Assembly (NCBI GenBank): GCA_037367405.1
Contig: JAZKJV010007242.1
Location: forward strand, 434,001 to 498,000
Length of the DNA: 64,000 nucleotides
From: Ottelia alismoides
Taxonomy: Eukaryota > Streptophyta > Magnoliopsida > Alismatales > Hydrocharitaceae
Direction: 5' to 3'
In this document: piece after piece, positions 1 to 13,336 of the stretch
How positions within the stretch are numbered: the first letter of the stretch is position 1
Layout: each line of letters begins with the position of its first letter
Notes under the pieces: model-generated
What the model was told of the DNA's origin: nothing
The model's input: only the letters and a program-made list of their open reading frames with translations
Database searches by the model: none
Translations under genes and position numbers: made by a program

Positions 1-460
1 GATGAAATCTCAACATCCAAGTCACTATACGTAGAACAATACAATCGCCTTGTCCTTATCTCCACGTATCTGCGGAGAAATCACATTATTCTTGAAGGAG
101 TTCAAGAATAATTCTTTGATGAATTATATATCCGAGCAACAAGATGTTGATAATTAAATGAGATTTAATTATCAAGCATAATATGAATGAGATTCATATT
201 GTGAGAATGATTATTCAAGATAATTAAATGGGATTTAATTATCAAGGATATGCAAATTGTGGGTAATGCTATCCATAATTTATGAGTGTATATTATAAAT
301 GTAATTTATAATATATTGGAGAGAGAGTACCTTTGTGAATAGCATTTGTTAATTGTTAATGTGAATTGGATTCACATTAAGCAATTAATTGGAAATGTAA
401 TTTACAATTTAGTTTGGGTTGTGAATATGACTCACATATTTTCAATGGCATGATTGAAAT

Positions 461-606
461 ATTCACTAATTGATTGGGAATTAATTTAGTGGATAATTTC
501 GCAATAAATATTCACAAATTAATTGGGAATTAATTTGGTGGATAATTTTGCAATAGATATACACTAATTAATTGGAATTAAATTTGTGGATAATTTTGTA
601 ATAATG
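461..606. repeat. Three-copy tandem repeat, about 49 bp period, inside the LTR
   Basis: Three consecutive AT-rich units (461-509, 510-558, 559-606) each run from ATTCAC or ATACAC through GGGAATTAATTT to GGATAATTT and GCAATA. The same array is present in the 3' LTR near 8510-8652, so it belongs to the retroelement. Confidence 0.8.
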
Positions 607-644
607 ATTATTGCAAAATTTATTAAGAAATAATAGGATAAAAA

Positions 645-749
645 TAAAAAGGAGATAAAACACCACCCATTGAGGTGGCGTTACCAATGAACCATTCAAA
701 GGTGACGCCCCTCAATTTTAGAGGGTAATTTGTTATCTCCCTTTTATTA
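645..749. other. Long imperfect palindrome (hairpin) in the LTR
   Basis: AAAAGGAGATAA on the left pairs with TTATCTCCCTTTT on the right. The inner segments CCACCCATTGAGGTGGCG and GTGACGCCCCTCAATTT also pair partly, giving arms of about 45 nt around a short loop. The structure is kept in the other LTR at about 8692-8796. It lies upstream of the LTR TATA box, so it would be in U3 if that box is used. Confidence 0.6.
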
Positions 750-947
750 TCTTGTTATCTCTTATATAATTGATTTATGTTAAATTAAATTATGTTGATA
801 ATGTTGCAACATATATTTGATTTAAATATAAATTAATGTTGTTGATTTTTAACCAACAACAATCATGGCCATTGATTAATACATAGATCACCATGACCGT
901 TGGATCTATGTGTCCCATAGATTGAGATCCATTGGATCCTAAACTAA

Positions 948-955
948 TATAAAAG
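948..955 (+). promoter_or_regulatory. Candidate TATA box of the LTR promoter
   Basis: TATAAAAG followed by a GC-richer stretch and the CT-rich leader at 1011-1033 is the expected layout of an LTR polymerase II promoter. The equivalent site in the 3' LTR (about 8998) has mutated to TATAATAG. Confidence 0.45.
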
Positions 956-1521
956 GAGGGTTAACCTAGCCTTTCAAGGTACATATTATTAAGAGTTGTA
1001 GAAGCCCACTTCTCTCTCTCTCTCTCTCTCTCATTCTCGCCCTCTCTCTTTCTCTCTTCTCAAAGGTGGTCGTCCAGTATTGAGAAAGGGAGACTCTCAC
1101 TTTCGTCTTCGACGACTCGAGGATCTCCATCTTCTTTGGGGCTGCTTGCTCTAAAGGAAGACGACGGATTTCGTTGGATGAAATCAGGGGATTCGATTGC
1201 TTGGATCTTCATCGAGGATTGCGGGAGGATCGCGTCTCATCATCGCGCCCGCAAGTGCGTTCTTTGTGGATCGGACTTAAGACAGGAGGATCTCTTGTTT
1301 GGGATCTCACGATTACAACCAAGATCCAAGAGGTATTCCTTATACTTTGTGGTTTGATGAAACGATTCGAGAAATGTTCTCGTGATTATGTGGTTTCATC
1401 ACTAGATTAAAAATTTTAATTCCGCCGCATCTTGCGACTAGTGCGACTAGTTGCCCCGATCGCATACAATGCGATTAATACGCTTCCGTGATGCGCTTAA
1501 GGATTATAAATATCCTTCAAG

Positions 1522-1534
1522 TGGTATCAGAGCC
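1522..1534 (+). other. Primer-binding site (initiator tRNA-Met)
   Basis: TGGTATCAGAGCC lies two bases after the LTR end. This is the standard plant copia primer site, complementary to the 3' end of initiator tRNA-Met, and it fixes the element as + strand. Confidence 0.92.
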
Positions 1535-4500
1535 ATGTTAAATAAGGTTTTGGATATGATCCATAGACCTAGGATGACTTGGGTTTGAAAGGGTCGCGAA
1601 AGTTTTATTGCATTTCAATTTTCGCACCTCTATCTAATTGGATTTTTTCGACACTGTTTAAATTTTTTAAACACAAAATTTTCAGTTGGATTTTGTTCCC
1701 CATTAAATAAGGAAACCATAGGATCTGAGTTTACGAAATTTGGATTTCATTTGCTCAAGATATGGCCTTTTGAATATGCATGTATTCACTGTTGCGGGAA
1801 CAGCAGATCTGAACATGATTAATGAGTTAAATACTGTTTTGATGCACCTCGAAATGCGTGAATTATCACTTGTGTTCTTTAATAAATCAAATTGGCAATC
1901 TTAGGAAACTGATTTTGCATTTTTTGGATTTATATTGATTAAGATAAGTTAATTTTAGTGATTGGGGGTCACTGCTGGAATTTGACAATCTTGATCATGA
2001 ACCTTGTGATAAGTCTTTCAAATATGATGTTGAAAATTAATAGTTAATTTTCTGAAATAATTAGTGATAAATATTTGTGAAATATTTAAAGAGATAATTA
2101 TTTCATCGAATGACATTTGCCTAACCATAATGATAAGATAATTGATCTTGATCATTGGTTGATATGAATTCATCAACTAACATTGATTTCATGAAAAACC
2201 TTAGTTTATCCTACAATAGTTGTAGGACAACTTTTACATGAAATACCCTCTTGCTTGAATAGGATTGGGGATTTGTTTAGCAAATCTCCTTATAATATAA
2301 TCAAAATTGTTTTGATGTATATTATATGGTATAATTTCGGTTGAAAAACCGATGAGCATCTCAAAGTACATGATGATCTATCTGGCATTATTCTTTCCTG
2401 AGGTGGATATGGTGCCTAGTCGGAGAGCATTGGGGTTGCGGGTTGCAACGTATGTGGTCCGTCCCACTCTCGTCGGTACTGGGCATGACAGTGAGTAGGG
2501 ACTCGATAATGCCGGAGAAGTCAGAGTGTATTTTTCTAATTATTAAAATTCGAATAATACACACTTTGAGATTATACCTACTATTCAAGTAATAATCAAG
2601 TTTGTTGATTGATGATTGGATTGATGATTAATTTAATGTGATTAAATTAATTATATCCAATAAACACTCTATTATGAATAGATGTGTATTTCCCTTAGAA
2701 GAATTAATTATGTGAATATGATTCACGATAATTAATTATTAAAATTTGAATATGAGGTGGAGGATCACATAAGTGACATCCATGGTCTTCCGTCAAGGCG
2801 AAGGGTTCCGTCGCCAGGGATTGTATGTAGGAGACGCCTGTCCAAAGTGACAGCTCCTGTATGCAAGCGCATCTGGATCGGGCTCTTTGCTTCTCGAAAG
2901 AGTAATGCCGTATGCGTAGTGACCCCAATATCGAGTCCTCATATTATTGGGGCGATATTGGATTGCGCATAGCGAGTTCTAATCCTGTTGACGGTTGGTT
3001 CAATTAATGATGGGTCACATCATCTTAGGGGTGGTGGGCCCGGGTGTTAAAGACCGAATTGGGAAATGCCAGTTGGACTTGCAAGACGGAATGATTTCCC
3101 GCTTCTTTTTATCGGAGTCGCAAGTTCTCATATTATTGGGATGTGATGGAGATAGGAAAGGAGATCCCAGATCTTGCTAGAGATATAATGGTAAGAATAT
3201 CTCTTACATTGAAAGTGATTAAGGGAATGAACCTTCATTGTTGACAAGGCAAGACAACTTTGATATAAAAATTTCTAAATCAAAGTAAAACATGTATATA
3301 TAATATATATATATCCTTATGCAAATTTCTTATTTCAGATAATCTTTCATTAAACCCACTCAATGTTGTACTCAATAATAACCAGTAAAATATCATGGAT
3401 TGGACTCATGATCCAGATATTGTACTTGCAATTGGACACATAATGTATGTGGTTGCAATGTGCAAGTTTCCTCAACATAATGAGGAATGACAATTAAATA
3501 AGACAATAAGACATCACCTTTGGGTTTGAATGTCTCTATAATCTTGATCTTTCATCGAGTGTACTTTGAAAGTGACATGTCAATGATGATCGCAATTGTC
3601 AAATAATCCTTATAAAATCTAAGAAGATGTTCTGGCATACATATGTGCTCTAGACATTTAATCATGAATGACATGGTTCTCTGCATTATGCAGAATGGTG
3701 GCTCGAAAGAGATGATGTATTCAAAAATGTTTGAATACCTACCTGAACCTAAATCTCCAAGAGTTAAGATGTATGCAGATATGATGAGTGTCATCATTCT
3801 ACTGTCTATACTCTAGTCATTCATGAAGCTTCATAATATGCATATTGTATGAATTTACTGAAGCATGTATAAATGTTGAAGTGCTCTTGTATTGAAATCT
3901 TTTGAATTCAACATAAGAGATTCTGTCTTGAACAATGGTTGTTTATAGATGAAGAAAGCACAGTGGAAGCGTGGGTCGGACCCATTTGAGAAGGAAGGTC
4001 AAAGAGTTGATTGTACTTCTGTGACTTCCATATGACATCCAAAGAGTTGGATGAATGCCAATATTGCAATAAGTTGATGTGTTGATAGTTTGACTATCAA
4101 ATCTGTATAAATTCCTTAGTGAAGGACCCAGATAGAGCATCGGAATAATCTACATGTAATCATTGACTTTGACTTATTTCATAAGATAAAGTCTGATAAT
4201 TATATCCCAATCTTCTAATGACATTTGCAATTGGTTGCAGATATATATTAGAAGATTAGAAATTTGATCTTAAGGTTTAATAGTCATCTACATGGATAGT
4301 GGTGCAATTGTTGCAACAATCTATATTGGATAGATGGACTTCATATTTTCAGTGGGAGAGCCCTTTGTCTCAGAGAATGTCTCTGTGACCTAGATATTAG
4401 AATACACTCATTGCTTGTTTCTAAATGTTGGAAATAAACATGAATTCTGAGATAGAACTGTCATAAAGAGTTATGATGGATATATTTCATATAGTAATCT

Positions 4501-4555
4501 AATATCTAGTGGACTCCACAAAATTAGAAAATTAATGAATGGTTCATTGAGATTT
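1535..4555 (+). mobile_element. Leader and gag region of the degenerate copia element, no domain recognised
   Basis: Between the primer site and the first recognisable pol motif there is 3 kb of AT-rich sequence with no open frame longer than about 80 codons. Two richer patches (about 2400-2530 and 2750-3180) look like unrelated inserted or captured sequence, but I could not identify them. A gag domain is expected here by position but none can be read. Confidence 0.6.
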
Positions 4556-6946
4556 CTAATACTGAAAATTAAAACCTTTATTAGATCAATAGGAGGATGA
4601 AGATCATTTGACAATGATCTAGCATCAAGTCTTGGACATATGTCTGCTGATGAGATCAATAGACTAGTAAGATATGAAACTTTAGAATGTCTAAAAATTT
4701 CAAATCTTACATACTTGTGAATATTGTATTCGAAGAATGTCCAATACACCCTTTTCTTAGGAAAGGTGTAAGATGTCAAGGTATTCGGGATCTCATACAT
4801 ATTGATGTATGTGGATCATCTATATCATAGTGAACATTATGGATATATGATATCTATTAATGATCATGTATGATATGAGATTTCTTCTCTTCACCTGAGA
4901 AACCTTTGAAATGTTCAAAGATTTCACTTTTCTTGGTTTAGAACCAAAGTTTGAAGGAAGATTAAATGAATTTGATCTAACCAAGGTAGCAAGTACCTAT
5001 TAGATGAATTCAAAGAATACCTTATGAAGATATGAATATCATTTCTATCTCAATCCTCCTAACACACCTAAACTCAATGGAGTTGTAGGGAGATACAATT
5101 GGATCATGTGTGACATGATTTGATCAATGATGAATTTTAGCATAATTATCTCTTAGTTTCCTTGTATATATGTGTAGTAGAGACTACAATATATATCCTT
5201 AATAAGGTTCCATGCATGTAAGCTGGAATCTAGCACTTGAGAGTGTTACTTCATTAGGAAAATAAAGGATGGTATTGGATACCTACTTTATGACCTTGAG
5301 ATTCTTAAAAGACCTCATCTCTGAGAATGTGATTCTTAGAGGACGATTCTCTTGAGAATCAAGATGAAAATGAAGTGTAGGAACTCATTTAATATTGAGA
5401 TGATATTGAGGCTCCTGAGATCGGAAACTAAAAGGACAATTAAAGATGAAGCACTAATACCTCTTCAAATGAGTTTGAGGATGTATTCCATGTGTCAGTT
5501 AATTTTGAGAATGATCGGACTTCATGTGATGAAGCTCCTGAGGATCATGGCATGGAAAGATGGATATTAGTAATAAAGTCTAAAGTAGACTTCATATACA
5601 AAGTGTTGTATATGGACCCTCGAGGATCCACCTATAAGGGTAAGACCCGTTAAGGTGTAAATAGGTCTTCAAGAGAAAGAGGGAACCTGATGAGAAGGTA
5701 GAGATCTTCAAAGTACGGTTCCTAGGCATGAGCTACACACCGGAAGAGAAGACATTGCTTGCAATAAGACTTGCTCTTCGGTAACCATGCTTAAAATCAT
5801 CAGAATATTTCTAACCTTAGCTACACAACTTGACTATTGCATCTTCAAGATGTAAGTCAAGATTGCATTCCTCTAAGAATACCTCTCTGAGGATATTCAC
5901 ATGAAGTAGCCCTAAGGCTTCATGATTTGGTGAATGTAATGTGTGAAAGCTAAAGAAATCCATCTATGGACTCAAATAAGCTTCTTGAAGATGGAACATA
6001 AGATTTGATAAAATCGTAAATGTTATGATTTCAAATAGAATCTTGATGAACCATGTGAAGCTTAGTGGGAGTGCCATTGTGTTCATCATGCTGAATGTAG
6101 ATAATATCCTAATCATTTGGAATGATATAAGGATGATAATGAGTGTTTTATGATCTGGCTATTCCATACCTTGAGATATGATCTCAAAAGATGCCTCTTG
6201 GATCTTAGTTCTGAAGGTGTTCAGAAGCAAAGAGAAAGAGGGTATTGGGACCGTCACATTTGTAGTACACCTTGGACATATTCCATTTTCTGGAAATTCC
6301 AAGAAAGGCTTTCTTACCTTAAGATTTGGTACTGACCTATCTGAAGGGATAGCACCTCAAAGAGTTGAGGAAGTGAATGCTAGAACTGCTTGCACTTGTG
6401 CATCAGTTACGAGAAGCTAAGTGTATGCTAGATGTGTACAAAAGCCAGATATCTGCCATGCAGTGGGAGTAGTAAACTGTTACTAATCCTACTATGGAGA
6501 AAGAACACTTGATTGCAGTAATAACAAAATCTTCATAGATGACAAGATTTTTTTGAGATAGTGATCTCAAAGTCATCTCTTCAAAAACTTGAGACTTTAT
6601 AGATAGAGATCTAAAAGGTCTTAACTGTGGATACCTTAAGAGATAGTGATCTCCAGGAATAAGGGTATTCTGATAAGGATTATGGAAATACTGGTGATAA
6701 TAAATTGAGCAATAGTGTCAAGGACACTATAACTGCTTTGACTAGATTGAGTATTTGTTACATTAGATGCAACATTCGCATTAGATGCGAGCACTGTTAC
6801 TGGAGATATGCAAGTGCCGTAAAAGGACTTGGCGTAGTCTCGCGAGAACAGAGTGACTGACCAGCTTACCTAGCTATTTTCTAAATAGCTTATGATTGTC
6901 ACATGAGTGTGGGTTTAAATGATTAGCCCATTAATGGCTCTTTGGG
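4556..6946 (+). pseudogene. Decayed copia pol (pre-integrase, integrase, reverse transcriptase, RNase H)
   Basis: Fragments in shifting frames follow the copia order. A GAG-pre-integrase remnant is near 4620-4770 (LGHMSADEINRLV). An integrase remnant is near 4795-5110 and includes a trace of the glycine/proline-rich LNGVV motif. Reverse transcriptase traces follow near 5840-5900 (the V-K-x-A-F-L motif) and 5955-6060 (KSIYGLK). The catalytic YVDD is changed to NVDN near 6098, and the thumb/connection and RNase H remnants follow to about 6500. Stops and frameshifts interrupt nearly every domain, so no functional protein can be made. The decay is far greater than the divergence of the two LTRs. 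Confidence 0.85.
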
Positions 6947-6958
6947 CTAGTGGGAGAT
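6947..6958 (+). other. Polypurine tract before the 3' LTR
   Basis: AGTGGGAGAT directly precedes TGTTGGACAT, the first bases of the 3' LTR. This is the usual plus-strand primer position. Confidence 0.8.
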
Positions 6959-9562
6959 TGTTGGACATGCGAGCCCACGGCGAGCCATTATGCAATAAAT
7001 GTTGTTGCACATATCATTCCCTGATCTGAAATGAAGAATAAATAATTTACATAATAGGTCCCTCTGTACAATTAGGGTTATGTACCATGGCCATCTTGAT
7101 GATCATATAGCTGTTGATTCATTAAATGAATCATAGAGGCTGGTGTTTGGATGAATATCTAAGGAGTTAGATAGATGACTCATCAAGCACCGTCAAATGA
7201 TTATTAAGAGATGATCTCCAGCCTGAGTAGGAGATGGCAATCCTTTCTCACATAGGTTGATATCTGACCGACCTCTTGATGCAGGTCCTCTGCATGGGAA
7301 TAGTCATTCGAAGGTGTCAGATTAGTTAGGTCAAAGGGTTGACTTAACGAGATCGAGATAACCTAAGTCCTATGTTGAATGTTGTCACAGCATAGGCACG
7401 CATCCTCTGACCGGAGACAGATGTATTACTATATGTTTGAGTATGTACAGTTGGCAGACCGATAGGTTGATGGCCTAACCAAGATCTATACACCGGCGAG
7501 CTGGTGTGCATATAAGGGCATATGAGTAATACGATCTCTCAAAGGGATCATTCAGGTTCACTTGTGAACCGGAAGACTTGAGCTCACTCATGAGGTATTG
7601 GGACCGATTAAATTCCATGCATGGTCGTCGTGCTTTGGAAGCATGACATGAATTTGAAGGTATGATATATGCTTTGGGAAATCATATGATCGATACCAAC
7701 TCCCAATGACCAATTGAGAAACTTAGTGATCAAACCCTGAAGAAGACAGTGTAAAATTGATCTTGATCTTCGGGTTGACCATGGGTCTTCCAGTATGCTG
7801 GATGTACAGGTATTGGGAATGCATGAGGGTGATGTGATCATAAACGATTGTATAACCATGACGCTTCCATTCTGAGGGAGTGATGAAATAGGTCTGGATT
7901 TTAGTGACACCTTTCAGTAGAGAAGCAATCTGATCTTAGTCCAAGTGTTGGACATTGGTCTGAATGAGATTCAGATACAATGAGAAGATTAGATTTGCGG
8001 TCTTGATTTAATCAAGCATCTGTAGGAGGTTCGTAAGATCTGGATTTGAGATGAAATCTCAACATCCAAGTCACTATACGTGGAACAATACAATCGCTCG
8101 GTCCTTATCTCCAAGTATCTGCGGAGAAATTGCATTATTCTTGAAGGAGTTCAAGAATAATTCATTTGATGAATTATATATCCAAGCAACAAGATGTTGA
8201 TAATTAAATGAGATTTAATTATCAAGCATAATATGAATGAGATTCATATTGTGAGAATGATTATTCAAGATAATTAAATGAGATTTAATTATCAAGGATA
8301 TGCAAATTGTGGATAGTGCTATCCATAATTTATGAGTGTATATTATAAATGTGATTTATAATATATTGGAGAGAGAGCACCTTGTGAATAGCATCTGTTA
8401 ATTGTTAATGTGAACTGGATTCACATTAAGCAATTAATTGGAAATGTAATTTACAATTTAGTTTGGCTGTGAATATGATTCACATATTTTCAATGGCATG
8501 ATTGAAATATTCACTAATTGATTGGGAATTAATTTAGTGGATAATTTCGCAATAAATATTCACAAATTAATTGGGAATTAATTTGGTGGATAATTTTGCA
8601 ATAGATGTACACTAATTAATTGGAATTAATTTTGATGATAATTTTGTAATAATGGTTATTGCAAAATTTATTAAGAAATAATAGGATAAAAATAAAAAGG
8701 AGATAAAACACCACCCATTGAGGTGGCGTCACCAATGAACCATTCAAAGGTGACGCCCCCTCAATTTTAGGGGATAATTTGTTATCTCCCTTTTATTATC
8801 TTGTTATCTCTTATATAATTAATTTATGTTAAATTAAATTATGTTGATAATGTTGCAACATATATTTGATTTAAATATAAATTAATGTTGTTGGTTTTTA
8901 ACCAACAACAATCATGGCCATTGATTAATACATAGATCACCATGACCGTTGGATCTATGTGTCCCATAGATTGAGATCCATTGGATCCTAAACTAATATA
9001 ATAGGAGGGCTAACCTAGCCTTTCAAGGTACATATTATTAAGAGTTGTAGAAGCCTACTTCTCTCTCTCTCTCTCATTCTCGCCATCTCTCTTTCTCTCT
9101 TCTCAAAGGTGGCCGTCCAGTATTGAGAAAAGGAGACTCTCGCCTTCGTCTTCGACGACTCGAGGATCTCCATCTTCTTTGGGGCTGCTTGCTCTAAAGG
9201 AAGACGACAGATTTCGTGGACGAAATCAGGGGATTCGATTGCTTGGATCTTCATTGAGGATTGTGGGAGGATCGCATCTCATCATCGCGCCCGCAAGTGC
9301 GTTCTTCGTGGATCGGACTTAAGACAGGAGGATCTCTTATTTGGGATCTCACGATTACAAACACGCTCCAAGAGGTATTCCTTATACTTTGTGGTTTGAT
9401 GAAACGATTCGAGAAATGTTCTCGTGATCATGTGGTTTCATCACTAGATTAAAAATTTTAATTTCCGCCGCATCTTGCGACTAGTGCGACTAGTTGCCCC
9501 GATCGCATACAATGTGATTAACACGTTTCCGTGATACGCTTAAGGATTATAAATATCCTTCA
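6959..9562 (+). repeat. Complete 3' LTR (2604 bp) of the degenerate copia element
   Basis: It begins TGTTGGACAT after the polypurine tract and ends TATCCTTCA, and its last 1.5 kb repeats window positions 1-1519. The first 1.09 kb (6959-8049) has no counterpart in the window because the other LTR is cut by the window edge. The five bases after it are CAAAC; the matching left target site is outside the window. Confidence 0.92.
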
Positions 9563-10266
9563 CAAACATATTGTTGAACTGACTGATAAATACTAGAAAT
9601 GAAAATCAAAATAACTAAGTTAACAACATTTAGAAAACATCTTTTGTTCATAAAAATAGATGAGTATTTGATTCTAAAATTTAGATAACGATTAATTAGA
9701 TAATATTTCATTCGTAGAAATAGCTGTCATGGACAAAGTTCTAATGAATTGCATAATCAGTTACATACTTACAATAAAGATGCATCTATTTATGAATATA
9801 AATGACAGATGGAATGAAACGAACAAGTTATATCGAATATCTAGAAGTTATAGAGTTGTTTCATCTCGATTGCTTAAACCCAAAGGGGGGAAGCTCCTCA
9901 AGTTGAATAATCGCGGTATGTACTCCCCATGTTGCACCATACCCTACGAGATGGTGGTCTCGCTGAAACAAAGTATATAAATCATTATGTGTTTTTAATA
10001 TTGAGAATAGGTAAATGAGTAGTGAAATCAAGCTCACATAAATAATATCGTTGAATACGTAGGTATTGGCGAAATTTAGCTGATATATAGTTGAAATCTA
10101 AGAAATTTTGTACCGAAAGCCATGAATTTCAACCGACCGATATTTCGACCCGTCTCGGTTGTTATCCGGGAAATCAACATATAAGGGAGTTTCAATACCC
10201 AGGTCCTGTCGAAACTGAAATTTTGGCAAAAAATTGGCCAAAATTTCGTAAAATTTCAATCTATGG
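9563..10266. other. Unannotated spacer with an ancient dispersed repeat and a degenerate MITE-like patch
   Basis: There is no gene here. About 9850-9970 is an inverted, diverged relative of 29372-29470 (shared core GGGTATGGTGCAACATG on opposite strands). About 10060-10265 is built from scattered AAATTTC and TTTCGAC motifs and looks like a worn copy of the GACCGAAAT-type MITE seen intact at 33845. Confidence 0.4.
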
Positions 10267-10808
10267 TTGTGTCCCTTACCTCTTGCAGTTCTATGACTTT
10301 TGCCCCTCAAGTTAGTTGTCATCCATCCGAGTCCCAAATGGATGTTATCTTTTAGGACACAAGGGTCATTAGATTGAATAAGTAGGGTCATTATGGTACA
10401 TATGCATCCTCCTCCGTCCCCCATTCTTCTGATGCCTACTCTTCTTTCCCCTCTGATCTTGCCCCCTCCTGAGAAGTTACCCCTTCTCATCCAATCATGT
10501 CACCTTTCTTGTCGATCTTGTAAAAGATCTTGAATAACAACATCCGCGATGGACCAAGGGGAAGGGGAGTCTTTGGTTGAAATCACATGTTGCTCCAAGG
10601 TCGATGATGCCCGATCCTGTTAATGCCATTCTTCAAGTTATAGCACACATCAGTGTCCATCTCTCACCACTCTCTAGGCGAACCACCAGTTGCGTCTGTT
10701 TCCAATTACATTCGTCGTAAGCTACCACCACATTATGGTCACACTCTTCTCTCTCTCCTGGCCACACAGCTGATCTTGTTGTCTTCTGTCCGCTAGATGC
10801 AGTGAGGG

Positions 10809-11655
10809 TTTGAAAAAACTAAAAACGGAACGAGGCGGTTTCCTTGTAATCAAGACGAGGCGTAGCATCGAGGCGTACACCTCAGTTTACAAGGATAACA
10901 TAATATATACTAATGAAATTATATATATTCTAACTAACATATGATATAAATCACTATAATATATGATAAAATTACAAAGATAGGAACACTGAAAGAAAAG
11001 ATATACAATTGTATATGCCTTTTTACTAATTTCTCATCCAATCAGAGATTGAATCTGTTGATATTCCCCTGAATTCTAACCATCTAACCTAAGTTGAACC
11101 GTCGTATGCACCCCTTCATGTCATACCATGTCCCAACAAGACGGGGGTCTATTCGGATATATTGATATGTTTGAATGAGAGTAGTACATAAAATCCCCTT
11201 GAATTATATTTTGTTTGTCCTTCTTGGTATATTACATAGCTCATTATGTGACAACTTCTTAAAAATAAGTTTACGGGTAATATTTCTATGATACTGGTGG
11301 ATTCGTATGTTTCAAAGCATAATTTAAGAGTTTTTTTGACATGATTGGACATGTTTAATAGTAAATATGAACATTAAATTGGCCAAATTTAAGCATTCAT
11401 CTTATATAATTATATCCTAAACAACTACACCTTTATAAACATCTGAAATTGCTAATAGGGTAAATGAATTAACATAAAAAGTAATTGAAAAAAAAACACC
11501 TCGACGAGCGCCTCACCTCCGCCTCGACCGCCTCGACCAACTGAGGTGGTCGCCTCTGAGGACCATATCGAGGCGGTCGTTCAGAGGCGATTTTGGGCCG
11601 CCTCGCCTCAAGGCGTATGCCTCGTGCGCCTCGAGGCGTATTTTTTCGAACCATG
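10809..11655. mobile_element. hAT-like MITE, GAGGC-repeat family, copy 1
   Basis: Its ends are near-inverted: GGTTTGAAAAAA on the left, and GGTTCGAAAAAA on the opposite strand at the right. Both ends are followed inward by dense runs of GAGGCG or CGCCTC units. The middle is AT-rich without an ORF of interest. The flanks AGATGCAG and GGATGTAG could be a worn 8 bp target duplication (6 of 8). It is the first of three copies in the window. Confidence 0.65.
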
Positions 11656-11781
11656 GATGTAGCCACCGCATTGGCATGCGAGGAAACTACCACTCACATT
11701 CTCCCCGACCACTACTCGTTGTTGTCACATTGCCTCTTCTTGTAGGGAGGGGGCGAAGGAAGGGGCTATTGGGGTTGTGGG

Positions 11782-13249
11782 CAGGGACGGAGCTAGAACA
11801 ATTTTGAGGAGGGGGCACAAACTAAAAAAAATCACTTATCATTTTCAGTACTATCATGATAACTTTATAATGATGACACTAAAAAAGGGGTAGATCATGT
11901 CATATGTAATTTTCCATATAAATATTAGTAATCATTTCAAACTCCTTTTTAGAAATCTGATCAAGGGTGTCTAGTTTTTTTAATGGTATTTTGTATCTTT
12001 TTTTCATAAATTATGTGTATTCTAGTATTTTTTATTTTTAAAATCTAATCTTATTAATAGACTTCTCATAACATAAACTATGCTTATTCCAACATGTACT
12101 AAATTTATAATATATTATACATAATTTAATCCATTTTATTATGAATAATTTAAAATATTAATTTAATGTATATGCATAAAATTGCACGAATGTGATACAT
12201 CTAGATCTAGTTATAATAATAAAAGTAATGATAAACTCTATGGGCTCGTTTGGTAACCGAGTTACCCGCGGGTTACCCCAGGGTAACCCTGTTTACCCCT
12301 CTCTTTTCATGGAATGAAATTCTATAACAAATCTTAGTGACATCACATCACATTCTTTATTCCAACCTTCTCCAATCCTCAACCATTCCAAACAGCTACT
12401 ATTCCAATCGGGTTACCCCAACCCACCCCAATCCAGCAACCAAACAGACCCTATAAGAGAACAACAAATTGTTAATTTTAAAATTGGTTAATAAAATTAG
12501 AGATCTAGTTAATATCTCCTTACGTGGTAATCGGATTTGATAATACAACATAACGTGTCTGGGACATTTTTCTTAAAATTCATCACTATATCATCCATTG
12601 TTTGATATATAATGGTGATATTATATATTGTCGAATTATATTTTATACTTGAAATCAATGACGAGTGTCGTATCTATTGTTTTATCGTTAGCACCGACGA
12701 TATAACAACACTTATTTGTTGTTATTATTCTAAATTTTACCTAACCATCACTATTTTTTAGTTGAAAAATTAGTGACATTAAGCAAATTTTTGAAAAATA
12801 ACAATACATAAGCATCATTATATGGATCATTGGTAATGATGTAGCAATAAATATGACATTTGTCGCCGCTTTCAATAATAAAGAAATATTTTTTGAAAAA
12901 AATATATTGTCATTGTATATATAATAACATATAATATAGTTGCAATTTTTAGGAAAAAAACATTACATAAACGCATTCTATTGTAGTGTGACAAATAGTT
13001 GATTAATTTTGTATGGTTCTTTACATTTATGTGAATAGCAATAAGATAATCATCATATAATATTTATTACATGTTTATTTATACAAGAAATTAGTAATAA
13101 AAGTTGATCCAAGATAAAATATACTGGGATTTGGTGATAATTAATGTTAAAAGATAAGTTCATTGAGGAGGGTTTTTTAAAACCTCAAGCTCTCCAAAAA
13201 TTTAAGGGGGGGCATGTGCCCCTCCATCCTCCCCCTGGATCTGTCCTTG
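11782..13249. mobile_element. Non-autonomous hAT-like element (1468 bp)
   Basis: It starts CAGGGACGGAGC and ends GATCTGTCCTTG (opposite strand CAAGGACAGATC), a terminal pattern common in plant hAT elements. The flanking octamers GTTGTGGG (11774-11781) and GTTGGGGG (13250-13257) match at 7 of 8, consistent with an 8 bp duplication. There is no transposase. A Tourist-like MITE is nested inside, and a CACTA-type terminus (GTAGTG near 12990) suggests a further nested fragment at about 12650-12991. A solitary left end of the same family lies near 49229. Confidence 0.6.
12242..12451. mobile_element. Tourist-like (PIF/Harbinger) MITE, 210 bp
   Basis: The left end GGGCTCGTTTGG and the reverse complement of the right end, GGGTCTGTTTGG, form the terminal inverted repeat. 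TAT flanks both sides. The interior repeats short GGGTTACCCC palindromic blocks. It is nested in the 11782-13249 hAT-like element. Confidence 0.7.
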
Positions 13250-13336
13250 GTTGGGGGGGTCTGGGCGGGGAGGTCGGAGGCAAAGGAAGGGGCTGGAGAG
13301 GGAGGTGGCAGAGGACAGTCGGAGGAAGGGGAGGGG

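Larger units (their letters stand above)
1..1519 (+). repeat. Right part of the 5' LTR of a degenerate Ty1/copia element
   Basis: This stretch matches 8050-9562 base for base at about 97% by eye (not computed), and both copies end in the same ATATCCTTCA. A primer-binding site follows at once. The left 1.1 kb of this LTR lies outside the window, because the complete 3' copy is 2604 bp. It contains a TATA box, a CT microsatellite at 1011-1033, a three-copy tandem repeat and a long imperfect palindrome, each listed separately. Confidence 0.93.
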
